DNA from: JBDTVS01 sp040007095
GTDB lineage: Bacteria > Acidobacteriota > Vicinamibacteria > Vicinamibacterales > CAVVIG01
Direction of reading: 5' to 3'
DNA length: 64,000 nucleotides
NCBI GenBank assembly: GCA_040007095.1
Contig: JBDTVS010000076.1
Coordinates: forward strand, 62,001 to 126,000
Position 1 is the first letter of the stretch. Each line of letters begins with the position of its first letter. Shown here in pieces: positions 8,228-15,812 of the stretch. Below the pieces are notes generated by a model. It had not been told where the DNA came from and made no database searches. It saw only the letters and a program-made list of their open reading frames with translations. The position numbers were made by a program, and so were the translations under genes.

Positions 8228-9205
8228 TTATCGTTTCCCGATCAGGCTCTTGTAGACGCTCTCGATGAAGGTGTCGCCCGGGCCGTAGCGCGTATCGTAA
8301 TCGAGCGTCGGCTTCGATGCCTTGATCTGCTCGAGCGTGCGGCCTTTATTGATGCCATCCTGCACACGATCACGCACGATGGTGACCATGTCCCGGTATT
8401 CCACCACATCGGCCTCCTCGCACAGGCGGCCGTGGCCCGGAACGATGTAGGTGCCGCCTTCCTGCTTGTCTTCGGGAATCGCAATCTGGATGATGTGGTT
8501 CAGCGCGGCGATAATGCCGTTCACGCTGCCGCCTCGCGTCAAGTCGATGCCGGGATAGCGCTCCGGCGTGAACAGATCGCCCGTGCTGATGACGTCCGAG
8601 CGGCGGAAGAACACGATGCTGTCCCCATCGGTGTGCGCGTTCGGCGCGTGATAGAGCACGATGGCTTCGCCGTTGAAGAACAGATCCTTTTCTGGAAGGA
8701 AGTATTCCGTGGTCGGGAGACCGACTTGCGGCGGCGGAGTCACGCGGCTGGTCACCGGTGTGGTCAGCCGGTTCAGGACGTTTTCGTGCGCGATGATGTT
8801 CAGCGGCTGCGTGTTGTCGACGGGCGTCATCTTGACCAGGGCTTCGTTGCCGCCCACGTGATCGTCGTGCACGTGCGTGTTGATGATGTAGCGCAGAGGG
8901 CCGCTCGACAGCGTGCGCACCTCCGCCATGATCTTGGGGACGAGCGGGCCGAATTCGGTATCCACCAGCAGCACGCCCTGCCTGCCCACCTGCACGGTGA
9001 CGTTGCCCCCCGCGCCCACCAGCATGTGGACATTGCCCTGTACCGGGAGCACGTGCACTTCCACTTTGGCGAAATCGACCGGGTCCTGTTGGGCGCGTGC
9101 GTGGCTCGCGAGGCCCACGATGCCGACGACGCCGGCAAGCGGAACGATCCACCACGTTCTAGCGAGCCTCCGGCCCAGCAAGGGCCTCGGCCCGCTATAG
9201 TTCAC
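8228..9205 (-). CDS. Exported MBL-fold hydrolase (family B, copy 1)
   Basis: The start is uncertain. A TTG at 9253 keeps the frame open, but the DNA from 9214-9246 is a perfect hairpin, so the GTG at 9205 (or a TTG at 9181) is preferred. Any of these gives a signal peptide ending near SHARAQ. From GTG 9205 there are 325 residues. The zinc motif HVHDDH is at residues 111-116, followed by NAHTDGDS and a late VPGHG box. The protein starts with a VLPVQGNVHMLVGAGGNVTVQVG segment shared with the paralogue at 10272-11792. It should be a periplasmic metallo-hydrolase of unknown substrate. It sits between a family C and a family A gene. Confidence 0.82.
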   Translation of the reverse strand: MNYSGPRPLLGRRLARTWWIVPLAGVVGIVGLASHARAQQDPVDFAKVEVHVLPVQGNVHMLVGAGGNVTVQVGRQGVLLVDTEFGPLVPKIMAEVRTLSSGPLRYIINTHVHDDHVGGNEALVKMTPVDNTQPLNIIAHENVLNRLTTPVTSRVTPPPQVGLPTTEYFLPEKDLFFNGEAIVLYHAPNAHTDGDSIVFFRRSDVISTGDLFTPERYPGIDLTRGGSVNGIIAALNHIIQIAIPEDKQEGGTYIVPGHGRLCEEADVVEYRDMVTIVRDRVQDGINKGRTLEQIKASKPTLDYDTRYGPGDTFIESVYKSLIGKR

Positions 9206-9213
9206 TTGCGCGC

Positions 9214-9246
9214 CCCGAAACTTGCCTCGTTCAGTCAAGTTTCGGG
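9214..9246. other. Perfect 11-bp hairpin between family C and B genes
   Basis: CCCGAAACTTG (9214-9224) and CAAGTTTCGGG (9236-9246) form a perfect 11-bp stem with an 11-base loop. It lies just before the likely GTG start of the MBL gene at 9205. No T-run follows, so it may be a processing or attenuation structure rather than a classical terminator. Confidence 0.5.
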
Positions 9247-9286
9247 TCCTCAAGGGTTCTCAGGATGCTCATGAATCGTCCTTCGT

Positions 9287-9326
9287 AACTGTGTAGCGGG
9301 TTGGCCGGGCAGTCCGCTACACAGTT
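9287..9326 (-). terminator. 13-bp hairpin after the family C gene
   Basis: AACTGTGTAGCGG (9287-9299) and CCGCTACACAGTT (9314-9326) form a perfect 13-bp stem with a 14-base loop, beginning 2 bases after the stop codon at 9328 (minus strand). The position fits a transcription terminator or mRNA 3'-end stabiliser. It would divide the six-gene array into two units or lower expression of the last two genes. Confidence 0.55.
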
Positions 9327-9327
9327 G

Positions 9328-10242
9328 CTAGCGCAACTGGCAATCGCCCAGCGTGGTGCACACGCAGAACCGCTCGCAGGTGAGCGGAGGCGCCTTCTCG
9401 GGCTTGCCCATGGTCTTGCGATACTCCGGATACATGGTCTGTGGGCCGCCTCGGGTCGCCGCGCGTGGCAGACCGTACCAATCGGCCACCTCGGTCAGGA
9501 ATTCGTTGGTGCCAGGCAGGTGATGGGGCACGGTACCCATTTCCTTCGGGACCTCCGGCGCCGGCTCGCAAAATGCCGGATTCATGCGCTGGCCCGGATC
9601 GCGCACCCAGTTGGAGCTGCGCACCAGGGGCTCGGCCAGGAACACGGGATCCTCCACCATTTGCGTGACCGACAGGTAATTGCCGTGCAGGCGGAACCAC
9701 TCCGTGACCACGGCCTTGTCACTGCGAGACAGACCGTTGCGCCGCATGTAGCTTGGCTTGAAGTGCGTCGTCGTCACCACCAGCGTGTGGCCGTCCCAGC
9801 GGCCCGTCGAGAAACCCGACCACGTGTGTCCGGCATATTCAGGAGGGTGCGGGCGGCCGTCCATCCAGATGGTCCGCTCCATGCCCATGAATTGTGTATG
9901 CGTGCGGAAGGCGATCAGCTTTTGTGTCGCCGGATCCATCTCACGCCAGACGCGAAGCGTGGAAAGCCCGTGCATGGAATAATCGCCGCCGTGCGGCCGG
10001 CATTGATACTCCTGCACCACGGAGATGCGGTCGGCATCATAGCTATCCCCGCGCAGGCGGGCGGCGTCGTTGATGGGCAACCCCAGATAGTCACCCAGTT
10101 CGGGTCCTGGAAGACGCTCAGGTCCGTCCTCGTGATAGAGCGATTCCCATTGGCCGGAGAAATCTACTTGCGCGTACGCAGGCGTTCCGGCCATCAGAAG
10201 GGCGGCGCTCGCGATCAGCGCGGCTCGCTGAGTAAGAAGCAT
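9328..10242 (-). CDS. Exported protein of unknown family (family C, copy 1)
   Basis: The ATG at 10242 follows AAGGAG and opens a signal peptide (MLLTQRAALIASAALLMAGTPAYAQ). Upstream in-frame codons overlap the previous gene and are not used. The 304-residue protein contains DFSGQW, PGPELGDYLGLPIND, ERTIWMDGRPHPPEY, STGRWDGHTLVVTTTHFK and a C-terminal Cys-rich tail (CERFCVCTTLGDC). Its paralogue is 11789-12709. The WMDGRPHP and WDGxTLxVTTT boxes define a widespread exported family without assigned activity. The Cys-rich tail is absent from copy 2. It lies 29 bases after the MBL gene 10272-11792. Confidence 0.78.
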   Translation of the reverse strand: MLLTQRAALIASAALLMAGTPAYAQVDFSGQWESLYHEDGPERLPGPELGDYLGLPINDAARLRGDSYDADRISVVQEYQCRPHGGDYSMHGLSTLRVWREMDPATQKLIAFRTHTQFMGMERTIWMDGRPHPPEYAGHTWSGFSTGRWDGHTLVVTTTHFKPSYMRRNGLSRSDKAVVTEWFRLHGNYLSVTQMVEDPVFLAEPLVRSSNWVRDPGQRMNPAFCEPAPEVPKEMGTVPHHLPGTNEFLTEVADWYGLPRAATRGGPQTMYPEYRKTMGKPEKAPPLTCERFCVCTTLGDCQLR

Positions 10243-10271
10243 CCCGGTCTCCTTGATGGAAGCAACGATCC

Positions 10272-11792
10272 CTACTGTCTCTCGTAGACCTGCGTGCTGA
10301 CGTAGGCGACGCCGGCCGAATCGGTCCCCTTCGCGAGCACCGTCAGCGTCTTGCGGTCTGCCGACAGCGTCCACGTCGCGCTCTCCGTCCCGACATCTTC
10401 TCCCGCCATGGTGCGTTCGATCGCGTTGACGTCAAGGCGTTTCAGCGCGACCTTCCCGGCAAAATTCTGGATCGGATATTCCTTGCCGTCGAGCCTGGCC
10501 GTGTAGCTGTACGTCGAAAGCGGCGACCCGTTGCCCTGCGGTCGCCGCCACGACAAGATCGTGTGAGTGGCCTCGTCGCCATTGAACGTCACGGTCATTT
10601 CGCGACGGTACGGCATCAGGCTCGCGGGCTGGTAGCTCGACACGAAGAGGTTGAGCGCCCATTTGCCCTCCAGCGGGTCGCCGCCCTTTCGGGCCGGCGT
10701 CGTAGCGGGCGTCTTGCGCACGGCGGATGGCTTCGCACTGCTCGTGGTGAGGAACGGCAGTTCGTTGGCCGGCACGTTGCGCAGCAGGCGTGCTCGCCAG
10801 GGCGCCGTATTCGATGAGACCTCGCGGTACACGGCGTCGACGAACATGTCCGTCGTCCAGGGCCCGCTGCTGGCGCCGTACACGCCGTCGAAATCGAGGC
10901 TCACGCCCGCGGCTTTGACCTGCTCGACCGTCTTGCCTTCGAGCACCAGCTGTGTGATGCGATCGGCGATGATGGTCATCGCGTCGCGATATTCGACCAC
11001 ATCGATTTCATTGGCGATTCGCCCGTGCCCGGGGATGATGCGCGTCCCGCCCATCGAGTTGTATTCCGGGATCGCGATATCGATCAGGCGGTTCAGCCCG
11101 TCGAGGACGCCTTTCATCGTGCCGCCACGTCTGGCGTCGATCACCGGATATCCGCCGGTCACGAAGATGTCCCCCGCGCTGACCACGTCCGACTTGCGGA
11201 AGAAGACCATCAGGTCGCTGTCGGTGTGCGCCGCCGGCGGATGGATGATCTCGATCGGCTCGCCGGTGACGAACAGCGATTTGAGGGGCGCCGCGAACGC
11301 GTCGGTCGGCCACAGTGCCGAGGGCAGCGCCGCCGATCCATCCTTCGGGTTCGTCATCCGCGCGTAGGCGTTTTCCTGAGCGTAGACACGCGCGCCCTGT
11401 TCATAAAACGCATTCAGGGTATCGCCCGCCGACTTCGCGAACCGCTCGTTGCCGCCGACGTGATCGGGGTCGGCGCTCGTGTTGACGATGTAACGGATCG
11501 GAAGGGGAGAGATCGTCTTGATCGCGGCCAGGATCGTGTCGCTCATCGCCGCCACGTTGGTGTCGACGATGAACAGCGCATTCGACCCGACCTGGACTGT
11601 GACGTTGCTGCCCGCCCCGGTCACCATATACACGCTCCCCTGCACCGGCAGGACCTCGATCTGACCGGTGCTCGCGTACGCCGGGCGATACGGCTTCGCG
11701 AGATCCTTGGCCGTCCGGCCCTGCTGAGCGATGGTGGTCGCGGCCGCCCCTATCGCGAGCATCGCCGCAAGCAGGCAGGTGTGGCGCGTCAT
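10272..11792 (-). CDS. Exported MBL-fold protein with altered metal motif and C-terminal extension (family B, copy 2)
   Basis: The ATG at 11792 has GGGAG 7 bases upstream and overlaps the TGA of the preceding gene as ATGA, so translation is coupled. The 506 residues comprise a signal peptide (to ~22), an MBL domain (to ~365) and an extra C-terminal domain (from ~390: EGKWALNLFVSSYQP, RREMTVTFNGDEATH, ATWTLSADRKTLTV) that resembles a lipocalin-like ligand-binding repeat. The usual HxHxDH is replaced by S106-A-D108-P-D110-H111 (paralogue 8228-9205 has HVHDDH). AHTDSD and IPGHG remain. Either the first zinc site is lost or the chemistry differs. The altered motif looks like a clean variant, not decay, because the frame is intact. 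Confidence 0.82.
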   Translation of the reverse strand: MTRHTCLLAAMLAIGAAATTIAQQGRTAKDLAKPYRPAYASTGQIEVLPVQGSVYMVTGAGSNVTVQVGSNALFIVDTNVAAMSDTILAAIKTISPLPIRYIVNTSADPDHVGGNERFAKSAGDTLNAFYEQGARVYAQENAYARMTNPKDGSAALPSALWPTDAFAAPLKSLFVTGEPIEIIHPPAAHTDSDLMVFFRKSDVVSAGDIFVTGGYPVIDARRGGTMKGVLDGLNRLIDIAIPEYNSMGGTRIIPGHGRIANEIDVVEYRDAMTIIADRITQLVLEGKTVEQVKAAGVSLDFDGVYGASSGPWTTDMFVDAVYREVSSNTAPWRARLLRNVPANELPFLTTSSAKPSAVRKTPATTPARKGGDPLEGKWALNLFVSSYQPASLMPYRREMTVTFNGDEATHTILSWRRPQGNGSPLSTYSYTARLDGKEYPIQNFAGKVALKRLDVNAIERTMAGEDVGTESATWTLSADRKTLTVLAKGTDSAGVAYVSTQVYERQ

Positions 11793-12709
11793 TTGGAACT
11801 CCCGCCTGAGGCCGGCCCTTGCTTCGTCATGAGCTGCTTCAACTTCTCTGCGTACTCCGGATACAGCGTCTCCTTGCCGCCGAGCGTCGCCTCGAACGGC
11901 AGCTTGTTCTCGTCGGCGTACTCGGGGTGGCGCGAGCCCAGTGGGTAGTGCGGCACGTCTCCCTGCTGAAGACTCGGCACTTCTTCGGCGACTTCCACCT
12001 GCGGCAACCCGCCTTCGCGCTGTCCCGGATTCCATCGGAACGTGGAGGTCCGCACCATCGGCTCTTCGAGGTAGACCGGGTCGTCCACCTGCGAAATGAG
12101 CAACAGCCGGTCGCCGTGCCTGATGAAGAACTCGTGCATCACGGCGTACGGGCTCGCCGGGATGCCGTTGCGCTGGATGAACATCGGCTTCACGTGCGTG
12201 GTGGTCACGTGCAGCGCACCGTTCTCCCACTCGCCGGTGGAGAAGCCGTTCCACAGGTGCTCGGCATATTCCGAGGGATGCGGACGACCATCGAGCCAGA
12301 TTGTGCGGTTCGCATTCTCGAACAGCCCCGTAATCGTGTAGGCCATCAGCCGCCGCGTCGCGGGATCGATGATCTCTCCCATGTGAAAGTTCGGTCCGGG
12401 TCCTCGCATCGAATATGTCGCCGCGTGTGCCCGCGACTGATGCTCGGGGACTGCCTGGATCGTCGCGTTCCACGTCAGCGCCTTCTGCCGGCCGGCGGCA
12501 TTCAGCGGAAACCCCGTGAAGTTGCCCAGTTCCGGCCCCGGATCGATGCGAATCAGCCGCTCCTCGTCGTTCGACATCGCCCAGGAGCCGGTGAGCTCCA
12601 CCATCGGCGGCGGCCCACTGTCGGGCGGACCCTGCGCCGAGATCGGGGACGCGATGATGGCGGCCGTGATGGCCAGAAGTGCAAGCCTGAACGGATCGAT
12701 ACGTCGCAC
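11789..12709 (-). CDS. Exported protein of unknown family (family C, copy 2)
   Basis: The GTG at 12709 follows AAAGGAG and gives 306 residues with a signal peptide (LALLAITAAIIASPISAQ). The longer open frame upstream runs back through the next gene and is not used. Shared with copy 1 (9328-10242) are PGPELGNFTGFPLN, NRTIWLDGRPHPSEYAEHLW, STGEWENGALHVTTTHVKP and VDDPVYLEEPMVR. The WDG box is altered to WENG. Its stop overlaps the start of the downstream MBL gene by 4 bases. This tight coupling, C then B, is also the order of the other pair. The biochemical role is unknown. Confidence 0.78.
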   Translation of the reverse strand: MRRIDPFRLALLAITAAIIASPISAQGPPDSGPPPMVELTGSWAMSNDEERLIRIDPGPELGNFTGFPLNAAGRQKALTWNATIQAVPEHQSRAHAATYSMRGPGPNFHMGEIIDPATRRLMAYTITGLFENANRTIWLDGRPHPSEYAEHLWNGFSTGEWENGALHVTTTHVKPMFIQRNGIPASPYAVMHEFFIRHGDRLLLISQVDDPVYLEEPMVRTSTFRWNPGQREGGLPQVEVAEEVPSLQQGDVPHYPLGSRHPEYADENKLPFEATLGGKETLYPEYAEKLKQLMTKQGPASGGSSK

Positions 12710-12731
12710 GGGTCTTCTCCTTTCCGGGCCC

Positions 12732-13508
12732 TTACGCCTGCCGACAGGGCGCCGGCTTCCATTTCGAGCCGTCGGACTCCCGCTTGAAGTGCATGCTCGT
12801 CGTGTACTCGGCGGTGAGGTACTTCGGGTCGCTGACATATTGCGAGACGGTCAACCAGACGTCGCCGTTGGGGAACGCCACCCGGTCCCAGTATTCGGTC
12901 AGGGTGGTAGCGTCGCTATAGGCCACGCCGTTACGTCGAAGCCATCCCTCGAGCAGGTTTGTCGTCACGACCTTCAGGGCCACGGGCGTTGGCGGCCCCC
13001 CGGCGCGACCGCCGCGGCCAGCCAGGCCCCCGCCGATCGGCTCCCATTCAGCCACGGAGAATCCCTGCAGCGATCGGCCGCCTGGCTGCGGCGTCGGCGC
13101 GAATTGCAGCAGACGCGTTTGCTGTCCGGCATCGCTCTCGACCTTCAGCACCGCGTCGCTTTGCCAGGAGATATTGAGGCGGGTGGGCATGCGCATCAAT
13201 CCGGCGGCGCCGTACGCCTTACACGAACCGTCGGTTTGCGGGTCCCAGAGAAACGCCACACGCCGCCCTTCATCGCTGAGCGGGATGCTGGTGTAATCGC
13301 CCTTGGGGGGGGTGATCATGCGCCAGCGCCACTCCTCGGTCACCACCGACACCCAGTAGCCGGTGAGATCGCTCGTGGCCGCGGCTCGTGGCGTGCGAGC
13401 AGCCGGCGGCGCCGGCGGCTGCTGTCCAGCGAGCCGGTGTCCGGCCAGCAGAGCGACCGCGACACACGCGCCAAGCCTCGCCGAGCGGAATGCGTGCTGG
13501 TTCGACAT
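12732..13508 (-). CDS. Exported protein of unknown family (family A, copy 2); first gene of the six-gene array
   Basis: The ATG at 13508 gives 258 residues with a signal peptide (LGACVAVALLAGHRLAG). There is no Shine-Dalgarno sequence. Instead TATACT lies 7 bases upstream, suggesting a leaderless transcript. The protein shares DLTGYWVSVVTEEWRWRMI, PPKGDYTSIPLSDEGRRVA, WDPQTDGSCKAYGA and the C-terminal VSDPKYL segment with copy 1 at 7461-8216. A low-complexity GGGLAGRGGRAGG insert lies in the middle. The gap to the next gene (12709) is 22 bases. Confidence 0.78.
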   Translation of the reverse strand: MSNQHAFRSARLGACVAVALLAGHRLAGQQPPAPPAARTPRAAATSDLTGYWVSVVTEEWRWRMITPPKGDYTSIPLSDEGRRVAFLWDPQTDGSCKAYGAAGLMRMPTRLNISWQSDAVLKVESDAGQQTRLLQFAPTPQPGGRSLQGFSVAEWEPIGGGLAGRGGRAGGPPTPVALKVVTTNLLEGWLRRNGVAYSDATTLTEYWDRVAFPNGDVWLTVSQYVSDPKYLTAEYTTSMHFKRESDGSKWKPAPCRQA

Positions 13509-13515
13509 GGGCCGG

Positions 13516-13541
13516 AGTATAGTCCGATCTCGTCGTGTCAA
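13516..13541 (-). promoter_or_regulatory. Putative leaderless promoter of the six-gene array
   Basis: On the minus strand TTGACA (13536-13541) and TATACT (13516-13521) precede the ATG at 13508. The -10 box ends 7 bases before the ATG, so transcription would start at or next to the start codon. The 14-base spacer is shorter than the usual 16-18, so the -35 assignment is weak while the -10 is good. Confidence 0.4.
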
Positions 13542-13751
13542 ACCCGAGATCGCCTCGTCTTTCAAGCCATGTCGACGATCTGTGACCTGAATGGAGTGCC
13601 AGTCGAACCAGACCGTCACATCAACTCAAATGGTGTGCCTTGAAAGGTTCTGGTGACTGCCCCTCATCTCATCGAGCGCGCGAGATAACCGCCGTAGCCG
13701 CACGCGGCCTCATGCACTGACGCCGTTCTGAAGAAGCATGCGTCGCTACAC

Positions 13752-15185
13752 TTACGATGCCGGTGTCAGATGCACGTGGCCCATCAGGCCGCCGTCCGCG
13801 TGGTCGAGGATGTGACAGTGGAACATCCACATGCCGGGCCGCTCGTCGAAGACCACCACAAAGCGGATCGTCCCCTCGATCGGCACGTCGAGCGTGTCCT
13901 TCCACGCCATCGGGCGGATCGGCTGAAGCTGGTCGTCGAGCGGCAGGAAAAAGAAGCCGTGGAGGTGCATCGGGTGCGCCCACTTCGACTCGTTCTTCAC
14001 GGTCCAAATCTGCGTCTCGCCGACGGTTGCCAGAAACGGTTTCGCCTTCCAGAACGGCACGCCGTTCACATGGAACTCCGACTTTCCATCCGGGCCCATG
14101 GGCGGTAGGGTCAGGACGACGTCCACGTGCGTCGCTCCCGCGAGGTTCGGCGTCACGATCTCTCGATGCGTCCTGGGCATGCTCTGTGTCGGTAGCGATG
14201 GCTCGTCGCTGAACGCAATCTTCAGCACGTCTTCGGGAATCCGATATTCCACGCTGCCATAGCCGCGGTTGTACAACGCCGCTTGCAGAATGAGCGTCCC
14301 GCCTCTCGGGCCGGTCGGTGTCACGATGACGTCCACGCGCTCCCCCGGCGTGATCAGCAGCGAATCGGTCGTCTCCGGGCGTTCCTGCAGGCCGCCGTCG
14401 CTGCCGATCACGTAGAACGGCTGTCCCTCGAGATCGAGGAGGAAGAAACGGCTCTTGGCGGTGTTGACGATCCGCCAGCGCTGCGGCGCGCCGGAGCGGG
14501 CAAGGAGCGTCGGCAGGATTTTGCCGTTGGCCAGGACGTAGCTGCCCTCGCGGCCGAACACCATGCCGGCCGACCCGCCGGAATCCGCGGGCTCGAGGAC
14601 GCCATGGCGATCAAAGCTGATGTCGCTCAGAACGAGTGTCAGTTCGTCGGCGACACCCACATCGTCTGCGGGATCATCGACCAACAACGCACCGTAGAGG
14701 CCAAAGCCCACTTGCGCCGCGGACATGACGTGCGGGTGATACCAGTAGAGCCCCGCGTCACGCGCCACGAACTCGTACGTGAACGTCTCGCCACGTTTGA
14801 CCTCCGGCTGCGACACGTCCGGCACGCCGTCCATGTCGATCGGCACTCGCACGCCATGCCAATGGATAGTGGTGGGCTGCGGAAGGTCGTTGGTGAAATG
14901 CACGATGACGCGGTCGCCGACGTGTGCGCGGATCAGCGGTCCGGGGATGCCGCCGTCGTATGTCCAGGCTCGAACCGTGTGGGTGCTGTCCACCGCCACC
15001 TCGGCGATGCGAGCGGTCAGGTCGATTTCGACGATCTTCGGATCGGGATGGCGGTCGTGGGCCTCGAGCAGCTTGAGCCCATGGTCCCAGTTCGCCGGTG
15101 CCAACGATGCGGAATCTGCCGCCACGCCGACCCTTGCGACCAACAGGAGAGCGATCCAGGCTGGGGCACACCAGTGCATTCTCAT
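13752..15185 (-). CDS. Exported three-domain multicopper oxidase
   Basis: The ATG at 15185 (or a second ATG two codons later) opens a signal peptide (APAWIALLLVARVGVAA). The 477 residues carry all four copper-binding segments: TIHWHG (His 108/110), WYHPH (150/152), HPMHLHG and MFHCHILDHADGGLMGHV near the C-terminus, whose HCHxxxH plus downstream Met completes the type 1 and trinuclear sites. By family it oxidises phenols or metal ions with O2 in the periplasm (laccase/CueO type). It is divergent from an NsrR-type regulator gene, and the operator lies 4 bases before this ATG. There is no Shine-Dalgarno sequence, so a leaderless mRNA is likely. The substrate is unknown. Confidence 0.9.
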   Translation of the reverse strand: MRMHWCAPAWIALLLVARVGVAADSASLAPANWDHGLKLLEAHDRHPDPKIVEIDLTARIAEVAVDSTHTVRAWTYDGGIPGPLIRAHVGDRVIVHFTNDLPQPTTIHWHGVRVPIDMDGVPDVSQPEVKRGETFTYEFVARDAGLYWYHPHVMSAAQVGFGLYGALLVDDPADDVGVADELTLVLSDISFDRHGVLEPADSGGSAGMVFGREGSYVLANGKILPTLLARSGAPQRWRIVNTAKSRFFLLDLEGQPFYVIGSDGGLQERPETTDSLLITPGERVDVIVTPTGPRGGTLILQAALYNRGYGSVEYRIPEDVLKIAFSDEPSLPTQSMPRTHREIVTPNLAGATHVDVVLTLPPMGPDGKSEFHVNGVPFWKAKPFLATVGETQIWTVKNESKWAHPMHLHGFFFLPLDDQLQPIRPMAWKDTLDVPIEGTIRFVVVFDERPGMWMFHCHILDHADGGLMGHVHLTPAS

Positions 15186-15188
15186 AAT

Positions 15189-15205
15189 ATGTATTCATAA
15201 TACAT
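15189..15205. promoter_or_regulatory. Putative NsrR operator
   Basis: ATGTATT-CAT-AATACAT is a perfect inverted repeat with a 3-base centre between the divergent oxidase and regulator genes. Arm length, spacing and sequence resemble the NsrR site type (ATGCATT/AATGCAT arms). It overlaps AT-rich candidate -10 boxes on both strands, so binding could repress both genes. Confidence 0.6.
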
Positions 15206-15238
15206 GTTTAAGATAGAATTGCAATCAGAGGAGACAGA

Positions 15239-15688
15239 TTGACCCTCACAAAGTTCTCAGACTATTCGCTGCGCCTCCTGATCTACCTGGGGTTGCATGA
15301 CGACCGGCTGGTGTCGGTCGGCGAGATCAGCCGTGCCTATCGGATATCGCCGCACATCCTGGTCAAGGTCGTACAGTTGCTGATCGAGCAGGACCTGATT
15401 ACCGCCGTCCGCGGGCGACACGGCGGGTTGCGCTTGAACAAACCGCCAGCCGAGATCAATGTGGGCCGACTGATTCGGCGGACCGAGCCGGGCTGGGACC
15501 TGGTCGAGTGCTTTGACGCGGCCAGTAATACGTGTCCGATCGACGGTGCCTGCGAACTCAAAGGGGCATTGAAACGCGCGCAGCGGGCGTTCCTCGACGT
15601 ACTCGACGATCACACGCTTGCCGATTTCCTCCCTCGCGCGTCGGTGCTGATCCAGTTGCTGCACCAGTCCCTCGAAGCCTATCCGTAG
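15239..15688 (+). CDS. nsrR: NsrR-type Rrf2 regulator, Fe-S cluster nitric-oxide sensor
   Basis: The TTG at 15239 follows GAGGAG at good spacing. The 149-residue protein has the Rrf2 winged helix (LTKFSDYSLRLLIYLGLH, VGEISRAYRISPHILVKVVQ, GRHGGLRLNKP). Its three Cys are at 91, 99 and 105 (C-x7-C-x5-C), the same spacing and nearly the same numbers as Bacillus NsrR, followed by LKGAL. NsrR proteins hold a 4Fe-4S cluster that reacts with nitric oxide and releases DNA. The palindrome at 15189-15205 is the probable target, implying autoregulation and control of the divergent multicopper oxidase. IscR-like relatives are less likely because of the Cys spacing. Confidence 0.8.
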   Translation: MTLTKFSDYSLRLLIYLGLHDDRLVSVGEISRAYRISPHILVKVVQLLIEQDLITAVRGRHGGLRLNKPPAEINVGRLIRRTEPGWDLVECFDAASNTCPIDGACELKGALKRAQRAFLDVLDDHTLADFLPRASVLIQLLHQSLEAYP

Positions 15689-15812
15689 GGCAGCGTCGCA
15701 CTCGCTGGCGTGACTGTCTCAGCAGCGAGAGTCACTGACGCATTCGACGATTCAAGCGCAGGCCGACAGGTCGGCAGATAGATCGATGGTTCGCTCGGGT
15801 AGAATGACGCGC

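Noticed and set aside
11025..11948. Plus-strand open frame of 307 codons within the MBL gene region
   Set aside because: Shadow of the minus-strand MBL and family C genes; composition is typical of antisense translation.
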